Origin: Lactobacillus sp. PV012 | GTDB lineage: Bacteria; Bacillota; Bacilli; Lactobacillales; Lactobacillaceae | Assembly (NCBI RefSeq): GCF_014522325.1 | Contig: NZ_CP041983.1 | Span: forward strand, 1,364,001 to 1,428,000 | Length of the DNA: 64,000 nt | Reading direction: 5' to 3' | Shown: one piece after another, positions 24,587-34,386 of the stretch | Layout of the letters: each line of letters begins with the position of its first letter | Position numbering within the stretch: position 1 is the first letter of the stretch | Notes under the pieces: model-generated | The model's database searches: none | What the model saw: the letters and a program-made list of their open reading frames with translations, nothing else | Told to the model about the DNA's origin: nothing | Translations under genes and position numbers: made by a program

Positions 24587-25471
24587 CTAGTAACGCAACT
24601 TACCTTCAGCAACTGATTTTAAATGTTGTCCATAAGGACTTTTTCCATATTTCTTAGCTGCTGATTTTAATTGCTCCTTATCAATCCAACCATGAATAAA
24701 GGCGATTTCTTCAGGTGCAGATACAGAAACACTTTCTCTTTCTTCGATCATTTTTACAAAATTAGAAGCATCTACCAAGCTTTGCATAGTTCCTGTATCA
24801 AGCCAAGCATACCCACGGCCTAAAAGTTGAACTCCTAAGTTGTCATCATCAAGATACATTTCATTTAAACTAGTAATTTCAACTTCTCCACGAGCACTTG
24901 GCTTAACTTGAGCTGCTCGCTCACTAACTCCTGCTGGATAGAAGTAAAGTCCAGTTACAGCGTAATTACTTTTCGGACTAGCTGGTTTTTCTTCAATAGA
25001 AACAGCTTTGCCATTTTCATCAAAATCAACTACACCAAAGCGTTCAGGATCTTTAACATAGTAACCAAAAACAGTTGCCTTACCATTTTGAGCATCGTTA
25101 GCAGCATTTTTTAATAAATTAGTAAAGCCATTGCCGTAGAAAATATTATCCCCTAATACCATCGCACAAGGCTCACCGTTAATGAAATCTTCACCCAAAG
25201 TAAAAGCTTGCGCTAAACCATCTGGAGAAGGTTGCACCTTATAAGACAAATTAATCCCAAATTGTGAACCATCACCAAGTAATTCTTTAAATCTGGGAGT
25301 GTCTGCTGGGGTTGAGATTACCAAAATATCCTTAATGCCAGCTAACATCAAAGTTGATAGTGGGTAATAAATCATTGGCTTATCGTAGACAGGCAATAAT
25401 TGCTTGCTAGTTACTAAAGTCAATGGATACAAACGAGTACCTGAACCACCTGCTAAAATAATTCCCTTCAT
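24587..25471 (-). CDS. rfbA: Glucose-1-phosphate thymidylyltransferase
   Basis: A 294-residue nucleotidyltransferase that makes dTDP-glucose. The signature [12 protein letters not shown] and the substrate Lys in [11 protein letters not shown] lie at the N-terminus. LGDNIFYG carries the metal-binding Asp, and [20 protein letters not shown] is typical of RmlA. Its start overlaps the rfbB stop by one base, so the two are coupled. Confidence 0.96.
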   Translation of the reverse strand: MKGIILAGGSGTRLYPLTLVTSKQLLPVYDKPMIYYPLSTLMLAGIKDILVISTPADTPRFKELLGDGSQFGINLSYKVQPSPDGLAQAFTLGEDFINGEPCAMVLGDNIFYGNGFTNLLKNAANDAQNGKATVFGYYVKDPERFGVVDFDENGKAVSIEEKPASPKSNYAVTGLYFYPAGVSERAAQVKPSARGEVEITSLNEMYLDDDNLGVQLLGRGYAWLDTGTMQSLVDASNFVKMIEERESVSVSAPEEIAFIHGWIDKEQLKSAAKKYGKSPYGQHLKSVAEGKLRY

Positions 25472-26514
25472 TATTTGTCCTTCTTATCTAATACTTCTTT
25501 TTTACCGTACATTTCATCGTAGTAATTTTGGTAATCACCAGAGATAATGTTTTCCCACCAGTCTTTGTTATCTAAGTACCATTGAATAGTCTTCTTGATA
25601 CCATCTTTAAACATAGTTTCTGGGAGCCATCCTAAATCATTATGAATCTTTGTTGGATCGATAGCATAACGTTGGTCGTGACCCTTACGGTCAGTAACGT
25701 GTTCAATTAATGAATAAGGTTTATCTAAGTAATCACAAATCAATTTAACAATATCAATGTTATGCATCTCATTGTGACCACCAATGTTGTAAACTTCACC
25801 AGGTTTACCATTTTGTAAGATCAAATCGATTGCCTTACAGTGGTCTTCAACGTATAACCAATCACGGACATTTTGGCCCTCACCATAAACTGGTAATTTT
25901 TCATCAGCAAGTGCTCGTTGAATCATCAATGGAATTAACTTTTCAGGGAATTGATATGGTCCATAGTTGTTTGAACAACGTGAAATTGTTACTGGTAAGC
26001 CATAAGTTCTACCATAAGCACCTACTAATAAGTCAGCACTAGCCTTACTTGATGAATAAGGACTTGAAGTATGGAGGGGTGTATCTTCGTGGAAGAAAAG
26101 ATCTGGGCGATCCAGTGGTAAATCACCATAAACTTCATCAGTTGAAACTTGATGGTAACGTTTGACACCATACTTGCGGGATGCATCCATTAAAACAGAA
26201 GTACCAATGATGTTAGTATCTAAGAATACTTCAGGATTTTCAATTGAACGATCTACGTGACTTTCAGCAGCAAAGTTAACTACAATGTCTGGCTTTTCTT
26301 CTTCAAATAACTTGTAAACACCTTCGCGGTCACGAATATCTAACTTTACAAATTTAAAGTTAGGATTATCCATTACATCTTTTAAGGTCGATAAATTACC
26401 TGCGTAAGTAAGGCTATCAACACAGATGATTTCGTAATCAGGATGCTCTTTCAACATGTAAAAAATAAAGTTTGAGCCAATAAATCCAGCTCCACCAGTA
26501 ACAATAACTTTCAT
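25471..26514 (-). CDS. rfbB: dTDP-glucose 4,6-dehydratase
   Basis: A 347-residue extended SDR enzyme. NAD binding is through [10 protein letters not shown]. The catalytic STDEVYG and YSSSKASAD (Tyr-x3-Lys) motifs and the [18 protein letters not shown] block of RmlB are present. It is the first gene of rfbB-A-C-D. The upstream region 26550-26575 carries a TTACGTAA-centred palindrome near a likely promoter. Confidence 0.96.
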   Translation of the reverse strand: MKVIVTGGAGFIGSNFIFYMLKEHPDYEIICVDSLTYAGNLSTLKDVMDNPNFKFVKLDIRDREGVYKLFEEEKPDIVVNFAAESHVDRSIENPEVFLDTNIIGTSVLMDASRKYGVKRYHQVSTDEVYGDLPLDRPDLFFHEDTPLHTSSPYSSSKASADLLVGAYGRTYGLPVTISRCSNNYGPYQFPEKLIPLMIQRALADEKLPVYGEGQNVRDWLYVEDHCKAIDLILQNGKPGEVYNIGGHNEMHNIDIVKLICDYLDKPYSLIEHVTDRKGHDQRYAIDPTKIHNDLGWLPETMFKDGIKKTIQWYLDNKDWWENIISGDYQNYYDEMYGKKEVLDKKDK

Positions 26515-26592
26515 CTTAATCTCCGATCTAAAATCTTATGTCATTGTTATTATAAAACATTACGTAACGTAACTTTCAAGGGTAAATTAAAA

Positions 26593-27768
26593 TTATTTTT
26601 TCTTTCCTACAAAAAAACCAACATCTTTAGTGATATGAAAACCATCTTTAACTTTATTTTCCACAAATTGCTTAAACTCTTGATAATGATCTAATAGAAT
26701 TGAATTTTGATTCCCATGGCAAGAAAGAATATAAGAAATAATGGGAGCTGCAGTCGATAGTTCAATTGAATCTTCGTATTTATAGAGCTTTACATTATTA
26801 AAATATTTTTCTAAAATTTCTCCACCGTTCTTCAAACCAAAACGATCATACAAATTGGTCGAAGAAAGGACAATGTTGCTGTCGAAACTTTGCACTAAGT
26901 CTGTAATTTCATGCATGTGCTGTTGCGAATAAGTACTACAGTATATTAATCCACCTGGTTTTAAAATGCGCTGTACTTCTTTTAGGGCTTGATCAATGTC
27001 ATTACAATAAAACAACATATGATTGGCAATTACAATATCAAAAGTATTATCAACAAAAGGAATTTTTTCTGCATTGAAAACACCGTATTGGAATTGCGAC
27101 TGTTCTCCAATTTCACGTTTTGCATCTGCTAATATTCCCTCGGAAATATCTGACAAAATAATTGTTAATCCTTGGGGAAGTTGAGTAATATTTTGTGACC
27201 AAAGTGCACCATTACCAGCTCCAATTTCCAATACTTTCATTCCTGGCTTTAAGTCTAAGTGCTGAAACAGCCAAGGAAACCAGCCCGCTTGATTAGTTGA
27301 ATAATCACGATGCAAACGAATTCGAGCAGCAATATTTGTTGCATTTTGGTATTGAGTACTTAAAGATTGCGTTTGAGCAGTTAGCTGCATTAGATCTAAC
27401 ATTTTACTCCAATCCACTTTTTGATTTTCTTTAAGTGCCTCAGTAGTTGACTCTATTGCTTGGGAAACATTTTCCATCTGCTTAAGTCTCTCTTGGATTA
27501 ACTTCTTTTGAATTTGTAACGAGTCTAATAATAGTTGTTCATCCCCAGAACCAATTGTCATCTCACGAATATCGCTTAAAGAAAAACCAAGGTACTTTAA
27601 AAGGAGAATTTGCTGTAACTTAGCAAAATCACGGTCAGTATAGCGCCGTGCACCGCCACTTGTGTAGGCAGACGGTTTTAATAAATTTTTTTGATCATAA
27701 TAGCGAATAGTACGAATTGACACGTGTGCTTTTTCGGCAAATTCGCCACTTGTGTAGTATGTTGGCAT
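26593..27768 (-). CDS. MerR family regulator fused to an SAM-dependent methyltransferase
   Basis: A protein of about 391 residues. The N-terminal MerR winged helix (TSGEFAEKAHVSIRTIRYYDQKNLLKPS) leads into a coiled coil (about residues 65-115) and then a class I methyltransferase domain. SAM-binding motif I is VLEIGAGNGALW, followed by DIVIANHMLFY and LKPGGLIYCSTYS. The fusion suggests a ligand-activated regulator with a small-molecule methyltransferase output, perhaps in resistance. I chose ATG 27768 over an upstream in-frame GTG. Seven 10-bp tandem repeats lie 12 bases upstream. Confidence 0.8.
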   Translation of the reverse strand: MPTYYTSGEFAEKAHVSIRTIRYYDQKNLLKPSAYTSGGARRYTDRDFAKLQQILLLKYLGFSLSDIREMTIGSGDEQLLLDSLQIQKKLIQERLKQMENVSQAIESTTEALKENQKVDWSKMLDLMQLTAQTQSLSTQYQNATNIAARIRLHRDYSTNQAGWFPWLFQHLDLKPGMKVLEIGAGNGALWSQNITQLPQGLTIILSDISEGILADAKREIGEQSQFQYGVFNAEKIPFVDNTFDIVIANHMLFYCNDIDQALKEVQRILKPGGLIYCSTYSQQHMHEITDLVQSFDSNIVLSSTNLYDRFGLKNGGEILEKYFNNVKLYKYEDSIELSTAAPIISYILSCHGNQNSILLDHYQEFKQFVENKVKDGFHITKDVGFFVGKKK

Positions 27769-27780
27769 TGTTTTTCTCAC

Positions 27781-27850
27781 TAAAAAGCGTTAAAAAGCGT
27801 TAAAAAGCGTTAAAAAGCGTTAAAAAGCGTTAAAAAGCGTTAAAAAGCGT
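27781..27850 (-). repeat. Seven tandem 10-bp repeats upstream of the MerR-methyltransferase gene
   Basis: Seven perfect head-to-tail copies of TAAAAAGCGT. They lie between the MerR gene's start region and the AlbA_2 gene's 3' end, partly within the expected promoter and leader. A single copy remains in the collapsed duplicate near 22083. The period equals about one DNA helical turn. Confidence 0.95.
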
Positions 27851-27861
27851 TAAAAATATAA

Positions 27862-29184
27862 CTAGGCTTTCTGGTACTGAGTATTTACAGAGACACCTAT
27901 CTTCCTTACTTTTCCTTTATTAATTAGAATTTGTAATAATTTCCTTACCCGATAAGGCGTAGTATTTAAAATTTTTTGAATCTCTTTGCGAGATTGTCTA
28001 CCATTTTTCTCTAAAATCAAAAGTATTGATTCTTCACTTATACTTAAATTCTCTAAACTTTGATTATCTTTCTTAGTATCTAACGCTTTGTCTTGCACCT
28101 CTCTTTTCCAGTTAACATTAGGTAAAATAACCTTAAATGAATTCTCTCTTACCTCAAAACGTGGCTCCAAATTAGCACCTTTATAAACTTCGTACATTCT
28201 TCGGATACCCGTTCCAAAATTTTCTATATATTTAATTTTATCTAAAATATGAACTAATTGAGGGTTTCTTACTGCAGTCATACCGTCTTTAATTTCTTCT
28301 AAAGTTAAACCATCAGGTATACCTCCAGGGGATAAAATTTCTAATCTATCATCAAATATTTCAATTTTTATAAATGAATGCAATAAATAATCTCTATGGG
28401 CAAATGCATTAACTATCGCTTCACGTATAGCAATTTCTGGGAAATTTTGAATTTCCTTTCTTTCAGCAGATCCGGTAATCTGAACTTTAGTTTGATTGTT
28501 CAAAGAAATATAATAAAGTAAATCATTTATCTGACTTATAATAGATCCACTGAATGCTCGTTTATCTTTAAATTCAGAAACATCACTTCCCTGATAAATA
28601 GCAACTTTTGTTTCAATCATATTTTGATCACTAACTAAATACGCAGCATTATTATAAAAATGAAAATTATCAACCATTCGTAAGGAGCCTACACTAAATT
28701 CCATATTAGTTTCTTCTAGACGTTTCTTTAATGTATTGAAACTCAGTTCTTGATTAGAAGCTTTTTCTGCGTCAAATTCTCCAGTTTCTACATTCTGTTG
28801 AATCATTCTTTTAACTTGCTCATTAGTAGCTCTTACTGAAGAACTCCCTACCCTAAGATAAACTCCCGAAGAATCTAAACCATTTTTTTCGATTGAATAT
28901 GGCTTATGACGCCCTTCTTTTACCTTCAATAAAAATGGATCATTGTTAACCTGTATATCCAATAAACTAAAAGGCGTAGGATAAAAGGCATTTGTATACC
29001 AATGATTTAATGTCTCTTCCCACTCATGTTTTTGTTCTTTAGTTATATCTAAAGGCTCCAAAGTTTCATCATCTACACCTAAATATATTTTTCCGCCTTT
29101 TGTATTCAAAAAAGCAACTATTTCTCTTTTTAATTTATTAGTTAATTCTCTTTTATATTCAACAAAATTATCTTCATTTTTCAT
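27862..29184 (-). CDS. AlbA_2 (Schlafen-type) DNA-binding domain protein with HATPase_c_4 and winged helix
   Basis: A 440-residue protein. The N-terminal AlbA_2/Schlafen-like domain reads VEYKRELTNKLKREIVAFLNTKGG...IYLGVDD (about residues 8-40). The middle carries the RecG-related ATPase-like segment IREAIVNAFAHRDY (near 255-270) and LEILSPGGIPDGL. The C-terminus is a winged-helix segment (SRKEIQKILNTTPYRVRKLLQILINKG). Such proteins act as transcription regulators and are common in mobile and defence-rich regions; their ligand is unknown. The gene is monocistronic. Confidence 0.8.
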   Translation of the reverse strand: MKNEDNFVEYKRELTNKLKREIVAFLNTKGGKIYLGVDDETLEPLDITKEQKHEWEETLNHWYTNAFYPTPFSLLDIQVNNDPFLLKVKEGRHKPYSIEKNGLDSSGVYLRVGSSSVRATNEQVKRMIQQNVETGEFDAEKASNQELSFNTLKKRLEETNMEFSVGSLRMVDNFHFYNNAAYLVSDQNMIETKVAIYQGSDVSEFKDKRAFSGSIISQINDLLYYISLNNQTKVQITGSAERKEIQNFPEIAIREAIVNAFAHRDYLLHSFIKIEIFDDRLEILSPGGIPDGLTLEEIKDGMTAVRNPQLVHILDKIKYIENFGTGIRRMYEVYKGANLEPRFEVRENSFKVILPNVNWKREVQDKALDTKKDNQSLENLSISEESILLILEKNGRQSRKEIQKILNTTPYRVRKLLQILINKGKVRKIGVSVNTQYQKA

Positions 29185-29340
29185 TATTTTTCCTCAATTT
29201 TAAAATTTGAAATTGATCATATAGGCCTATCTTTTATTTTTATACTAAATAGATGATTATACTTTTATACTATGTGATTATAATATATTTTCTATTAATG
29301 CAAGACTAGGCACTTGGGCTAAATTTAACACTAACTTAAG

Positions 29341-29565
29341 TCAATTTTTCTTAAAAATCTTATTAACTTCTACAATGGCAAATCTTAAATTCTGATCAAC
29401 TGCAAATATATCTTTAACCCAATTTGTAATTTCACAATATCTATGCAAACTTTTAGCTATAGCTTCTTTATCATGAAGTAATAAATTTCTTAATTTTAAT
29501 ATTTCTATTTGTTCCTTTACTCTTTTAAATGGTTTATCAATATTCTCTTCTTGATAAACAAAAAA
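29341..29565 (-). pseudogene. Abi_2 N-terminal remnant, copy 1
   Basis: On the minus strand it reads NIDKPFKRVKEQIEILKLRN and then LLLHDKEAIAKSLHRY, ending in a stop after FKKN. The KPF-x5-EQIEILK block is the Abi_2 start. No start codon in frame and no Abi core remain. Confidence 0.65.
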
Positions 29566-29568
29566 AGG

Positions 29569-29595
29569 CCATACTCACGTATGTCCCTTTTGTGA
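29569..29595 (-). terminator. Terminator of the PgrA-like gene
   Basis: GGACATAC / GTATGGCC stem followed by TTTTTTT on the minus strand, about 90 bases beyond the stop. Confidence 0.7.
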
Positions 29596-29680
29596 TCGCC
29601 TAGCAATCAATAAAACTACTAACTTTATTTTAAGTGCATAGCCTCTGCTTGTCAAACCAACAATAGCGTAGCTTCAAAAC

Positions 29681-30811
29681 TTATTTCTTACGACGTACAT
29701 TCTTTTCCTTACGCGCCTTCTTCACATGCTTCTTAGCCTTCTTATTGTTCTTTTTCTTAGCTTTCTTGACTAATTTTTTATTTTTAACTTTCTTCTTAGA
29801 TTTTTTGACTGTTTTTTGTTTTTTATCTGCTTTTTGAGCTGCCGCTAATTCCTTCTTGGCCGTATTAACCTTGGTCTTTGCCACTTTTACTTGATCAGGT
29901 TTTTCCATCTTATTGTAGTAATCAGTGACTAGCTTCTTGAACTCATCAACTGTAAAAGCTGGATCACCGTAATCTGAGTCCCAAGCTTCAGTATCATGAA
30001 TTTCTGTATTTAAAGCATAGCCATAGCTACTAGTAGAAGGATTAGTTAAGTTAAGATAATGGCCTACTCGTTCATAAAGAGCAGGATCAGCCTGATATAA
30101 CCCCACACCATCATTCTGATATTGGGCCAAGGATGGCTTCGTCTTCACCGCATCATTCCAAATTTCTTCCTCACTCATCCAAAGAGCATTTGGATCAGAT
30201 AAACCTCCCCAAGCCAAATTTTCATTAGCCCTATAATGACGAGCATGATCTATGATATGAGTACTGTAATCAGCATCCATCATGGCGACAGCAACATCAG
30301 CCAAGGAAATCTTTGGAACATTCAAATTGTTTTTTTGACGAATCTTATTATATTGATCATAATACGGCAAAGTTGCGTAAAGATTCTTCACACTTGTCGA
30401 ATCATTCGCCCGACCTAAATGAACATCTTTATTGTACCAACTTGGGGCATCAAGGGCACCTTTTACGATTGCATACGCAGTAGTAGCATCATCTTTTTGA
30501 TTTTGACTCATGCTAGAATTTTCGGCAATTTCCTTAAAAAAGCCGGCTACTCCACCAGTAACGATTTCATTACCCTTGATATTACCTTGAAGCTCAGATA
30601 GCTCATTTTGCGCCTCAATTAAGGCCTTGCGCTTAGCGTTTACTTTAGCACTTTCCTTGTGATTGTAAACAAATACTTTTTTCGTGATGGAAATAGTATT
30701 GTTAGAATTCATGCCTTCTAGTAAGCTATCAGCTTTCACTTGAGTAGTAGAATTCATCAAGCCGGTTAAAGTCAATAACCCGATTCCCATTAATAGACTT
30801 CTTCTTTTCAT
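29681..30811 (-). CDS. SEC10/PgrA-type surface protein with lysine-rich C-terminal tail
   Basis: A secreted protein of 376 residues. A signal peptide (1-27, cleavage near VKA-DS) leads into a short helical stretch. A SEC10/PgrA-like domain (about 85-300) follows, with NENLAWG, WMSEEEIWNDA, YERVGHYLNL and SSYGYALNTEIH; these CAP-like signatures are typical of lactobacillary surface proteins. The last ~65 residues are extremely basic (repeats of KKAKKK and KKARK) and probably bind teichoic acids or the wall by charge. There is no LPXTG. Family members are linked to surface exclusion or aggregation; the role here is inferred. Confidence 0.8.
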   Translation of the reverse strand: MKRRSLLMGIGLLTLTGLMNSTTQVKADSLLEGMNSNNTISITKKVFVYNHKESAKVNAKRKALIEAQNELSELQGNIKGNEIVTGGVAGFFKEIAENSSMSQNQKDDATTAYAIVKGALDAPSWYNKDVHLGRANDSTSVKNLYATLPYYDQYNKIRQKNNLNVPKISLADVAVAMMDADYSTHIIDHARHYRANENLAWGGLSDPNALWMSEEEIWNDAVKTKPSLAQYQNDGVGLYQADPALYERVGHYLNLTNPSTSSYGYALNTEIHDTEAWDSDYGDPAFTVDEFKKLVTDYYNKMEKPDQVKVAKTKVNTAKKELAAAQKADKKQKTVKKSKKKVKNKKLVKKAKKKNNKKAKKHVKKARKEKNVRRKK

Positions 30812-31073
30812 TTATATTCCTCCAAAAAATTATAAAATTATACCTTTAATATTTAAAGATAAATAGTTGTTAATTGCAATGTTAATCTATCAAAATCTCA
30901 ATCTGAAAAGAACTTTATTGCTAACTATTACTTATCTCTCCCTAAAACAACCCAATTAAAGTTTTGTTAGTTAAAATCTGGGATTTTTCAGTAATATTCT
31001 GATTTATTGATGCATACGCCTCTAACTACATGTTAGTACACTATTTTTCTCTCTACCAAACTTTTAATTTTAC

Positions 31074-32555
31074 TTAATTTTTAATTTTAGTAGTGGCAGA
31101 TTGCTTTTCAAGAAGTAGAGACTCTCTATATTCTGGAGCCTCTGGCGTCTCATGAAAATCAAAAGTAAGTTCTTTATGTTTGTTCAGGATATTTTTTATT
31201 TCATCAATATCTAATTTAAAGAATTCTTTTCGCTTATTAACTTTATTAATTCGCTTACTATCGAAATAATTATGTAATTCTGTTTCTAATTTATAAGCAT
31301 CTTCACTAAAAATAAGAGCATGGACATCGAATTTAAAAGGTACAGATGCACTTCCTAATTCATTTATTCTGTCCATTGGATCTAAGCGCCTAGTTACACC
31401 GATTTTGAAGACACGTTCTCCAAATGATCCAATGTTTGAAATAATATAGACATAACCTGCAGTAGGATTATCAGCTCTATTAGTTAATTTAGCTTTCTTT
31501 TCATTAATAGCATTAAGCTTGTCTTGAAGATTTGCTAATTCTTTTTTTAGAGATTCGACTTCTACATCACTTGTAGACTTTTGAATTTTATCTTCTACTA
31601 ATTCTTTTACCTGTTCAAAGTGAGTAGCATCTTTTTCATATTTACGTTTTTCAGCTTCTAGCTGCTTTCTAAACTGACGTTCTTCATTTTCTCTTTGTTT
31701 TTGCTCACGAAGTATTTCTTTTTCTTCTTCTTTTTTTAGAGCATATTCAAGTGCAATTCTCGCTTCATCTAACTTACTATCAAGATATTCTGTACTAATT
31801 CTTATTCCATTTGCATCATTAAGTTTATTCAAATTATCAAATGAACTACTAATACGTTTAGCTATTCTATCATAATTAGACTTTGTAACTTTAGAAATAG
31901 CTGCTTCACAATCACTATTGAAAGATCTTAATAATTGTTTTATATTCTTCTTTTGTGCTTTTTTTCCTTCAGATTCGGAATAATTTAAAGTTAAAGTTTT
32001 AATAATCTTGACAGCAGATCCATCTTTAATCATCGATTTTTGTTCATCTCTAACCTCAGAAAGTCGTCCTTTAAATGTACTAGAATTTGCAAAATTATAT
32101 TTTGGAGTATAAAGTCCATTTTCTTCATAACTCAATTGATCACTAGTATCTATTATCTGACTTCTTAAAGTAGTAATCTTTTTATCTAATTCCTTAAATG
32201 TATTATCTCTTTCAGAAATAGTATCATTTAAGTGAGATAATTCTGACTGCTTTTTAGAAATTTCCGTTTGTAATTCTAATGGAGTCATTTGTTGCAACGT
32301 AAGTTTTGTATTTGCTTGTTTTTCCAAAACTTTATTCTTTTCTTGTATGGAAGAGTTTTCTTTGTTTAATTTATTATTACTTTCTTCTAAAGTGTTATTT
32401 TTTTCTTTTAATTTTTCTATTGACTTTTTTAATTCACTTTTTGTATTTTCTAACTCTTTCTTTTGACTCTCAACCTCTTTGAGATTAATTTTTCTCTTTC
32501 TTAGTGCTCTCCACATAAAAAAGATAATTACCAAAAATATTATAAAATCTAACAT
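31074..32555 (-). CDS. Membrane-anchored DUF4041 / T5orf172 (GIY-YIG) protein
   Basis: A protein of about 493 residues. An N-terminal membrane helix (LDFIIFLVIIFFMW) is followed by long coiled coils (about 25-130) and a DUF4041 region (about 140-290). A further coiled coil leads to a C-terminal T5orf172 domain of the GIY-YIG nuclease superfamily (AGYVYIISNIGSF...VFKIGVTRRLDP...). DUF4041-GIY-YIG proteins occur on phages and mobile elements; their function is not firmly known. The membrane anchor suggests action at the envelope. The start at 32555 gives the anchor at once. IS copy 1 lies directly upstream. Confidence 0.75.
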   Translation of the reverse strand: MLDFIIFLVIIFFMWRALRKRKINLKEVESQKKELENTKSELKKSIEKLKEKNNTLEESNNKLNKENSSIQEKNKVLEKQANTKLTLQQMTPLELQTEISKKQSELSHLNDTISERDNTFKELDKKITTLRSQIIDTSDQLSYEENGLYTPKYNFANSSTFKGRLSEVRDEQKSMIKDGSAVKIIKTLTLNYSESEGKKAQKKNIKQLLRSFNSDCEAAISKVTKSNYDRIAKRISSSFDNLNKLNDANGIRISTEYLDSKLDEARIALEYALKKEEEKEILREQKQRENEERQFRKQLEAEKRKYEKDATHFEQVKELVEDKIQKSTSDVEVESLKKELANLQDKLNAINEKKAKLTNRADNPTAGYVYIISNIGSFGERVFKIGVTRRLDPMDRINELGSASVPFKFDVHALIFSEDAYKLETELHNYFDSKRINKVNKRKEFFKLDIDEIKNILNKHKELTFDFHETPEAPEYRESLLLEKQSATTKIKN

Positions 32556-32696
32556 TACTTCCTCCACAAATTTATTTCAGCTTTTTTAGTCGTCAGTATT
32601 TGGACTAGTAAAGTTTAAATAATAATGTTTCATAAAATTTCTTCAGTACCTATGCTTGTTGCACTATTTCATTAAACAATAACTATTCTTTACATA

Positions 32697-32745
32697 AAAA
32701 AACCTCCACTAACAGAAAATTTTGTCCTCGTGAAGGTGTAGTCTA
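32697..32745 (-). terminator. Possible orphan terminator
   Basis: On the minus strand CCTTCAC pairs with GTGGAGG and is followed by TTTTTTT. No gene now ends here; its former gene may have been lost when the IS inserted. Confidence 0.45.
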
Positions 32746-32839
32746 ATTAATATTATACAGAAAATTTATAAATTATAAGAGATAGAATACAACATTAAGC
32801 AAAAGAAACGCAGATTAATTAATCTACACCTTGTTCCTC

Positions 32840-34163
32840 GAGACCGTAAAATATTATGTGTAAGGATGAATAAATCCTTAATTTAATTCCTAATTATATT
32901 AAAAAAGAAGCTTTCCTCCTGTATGATTGATTTGAACAAAAACACATACAGAAAAGAGGAAACTTCTTCATGAATAATTTTACCAAAAAGGTGGCTTCTG
33001 CTCTATTTAATCCTGAAAAAATTAATGATTTATTCCGCTCAGAACTTGAACAGATTATTAATGATTTTCTTGAAGCTGAATTAACCGCCTTCTTAGCTTA
33101 TGATCCTTATGACAGAACTGGTTGGAATAGTGGTAATTCTAGAAATGGTGCTTATTATCGCAAGATTGATACTCAATTAGGTCAACTTGAGATTAAAGTT
33201 CCTCGTGATAGAAAAGGTGAGTTTATTCAACACACTCTACCTGTTTATAGACACCACACTGATGCCTTAGAACAAACAATTATTAAACTCTATTCTAAAG
33301 GCGTAACTACTAGAGAAATAGCTGACTTAATTGAAAAAATGTATGGTAGTTACTATAGTCCTACAGCAGTATCTAATATCTCCAGACAAATGCTTCCTAA
33401 GATTCAAGCCTACCATCAACGTAAGCTAACTAATAAGTTCTTTTGCGTGTATTTAAATGACACATATATTTCTTTAAAATGAGTTACCTATGCAAAAGAA
33501 GCTGTTTATATCGCTATTGGCATTGAACCTACAGAAAATGTTGAAATCTGGTCTGAAATGCTTAATGACTTTAAGAATCGTGGCTTAAAGCAAGTTGAAC
33601 TATTTCTTTCAAACAGAGTTGTAGGTATGAAAGAGGCTTTAGCTACAACATATTCCTAAAGCTCATTTCCAACGTTGCTTAGTGCATGTGTGATGCGCAA
33701 TATCTGTGCCAAAGTAAGAGTAGCTGATCGCACAAAAACCATGGAAAAATTCAAACAAATACATCAACAGAAAGATAAAGAATCTGCAGTTAATATGCTT
33801 CATCAATTCTACCAAATTGGGAAAAGAACATGGTTAAGAGTCTTAAAGAAATTGAAGAGGATCTTTTAACCTTTTACAACTACCCTAAACAAATTAGAGG
33901 CTCAATTTACTCAACTAATATGATTGAATCCTTCAATAATGTGCTTAAGCGCAAAATAAAGCCGAAAGCAGAATTCCCAACAGAAGAATCTTTAGATACC
34001 TTTATGGCATTCAAGCAACAGAATATGATACATGTTTTTATCGCAGAGCACATAAGGGTTTTAAAGAAGTTGAAGATACATTAGAATCATACTTTGATTA
34101 AAATTTAGATTAAAAATCAATCAACCAGAGAAAAGTTATTTACACAAAATATTTGACAGTCTC
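32840..34163 (+). mobile_element. IS256-family insertion sequence, copy 1 (decayed)
   Basis: About 1.32 kb bounded by imperfect terminal inverted repeats: GAGACCGTAAAATATT at the left and the complement of GAGACTGTCAAATATT at the right. It encodes one broken transposase. Flanking 8-base sequences do not match, so no target duplication is visible. Confidence 0.85.
32970..34101 (+). pseudogene. IS256-family (mutator-type) transposase, broken
   Basis: The first 170 residues are intact (from MNNFTKKVASALFNPEKIND through DRTGWNSGNSRNGAYYRKI). A TGA at 33480-33482 then replaces the Arg seen in copy 2 (SLKRVTYAKEA). Further frameshifts occur near 33655 and 33825. Later fragments retain IRGSIYSTNMIESFNNVLKRK, the family's conserved C-terminal block, and the end ESYFD. 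The element cannot move itself without help. Confidence 0.9.
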
Positions 34164-34360
34164 AACATTACTTTTAACATTCGCTACTTTAAGAAAAAAA
34201 GACTCCGTAGACATGAAATTTTGCTCAAAACCTTTCTTTATTCTTTATAATGAAGAAAATCATTTTCACGCTTCAATACAAACTTAAGCAAGTTCAGGCT
34301 AATTATTCACTTTGATAACTCAAGTATATAGCAGCAAGCTGATGAAATTATACATACTAC

Positions 34361-34386
34361 AAAAAAGAAGAGATTTTTATCTCTTC
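34361..34386 (-). terminator. Terminator of the lipoprotein gene
   Basis: GAAGAGAT / ATCTCTTC hairpin followed by TTTTTTG on the minus strand, overlapping the stop codon. The rest of 34164-34360 shows no gene. Confidence 0.75.

Larger units (their letters stand above)
29305..29616. repeat. ~310-bp direct repeat, copy 1
   Basis: Starts at ACTAGGCACTTGGGCTAA and ends near CAATCAATAAAAC. It is highly similar to 36842-37161 in the same orientation. It contains an Abi_2 N-terminal remnant and a minus-strand terminator. Confidence 0.9.

Noticed and set aside
27781..27850. A CRISPR-like array
   Set aside because: The 10-bp units are contiguous with no spacers, and no cas genes are present in the window.
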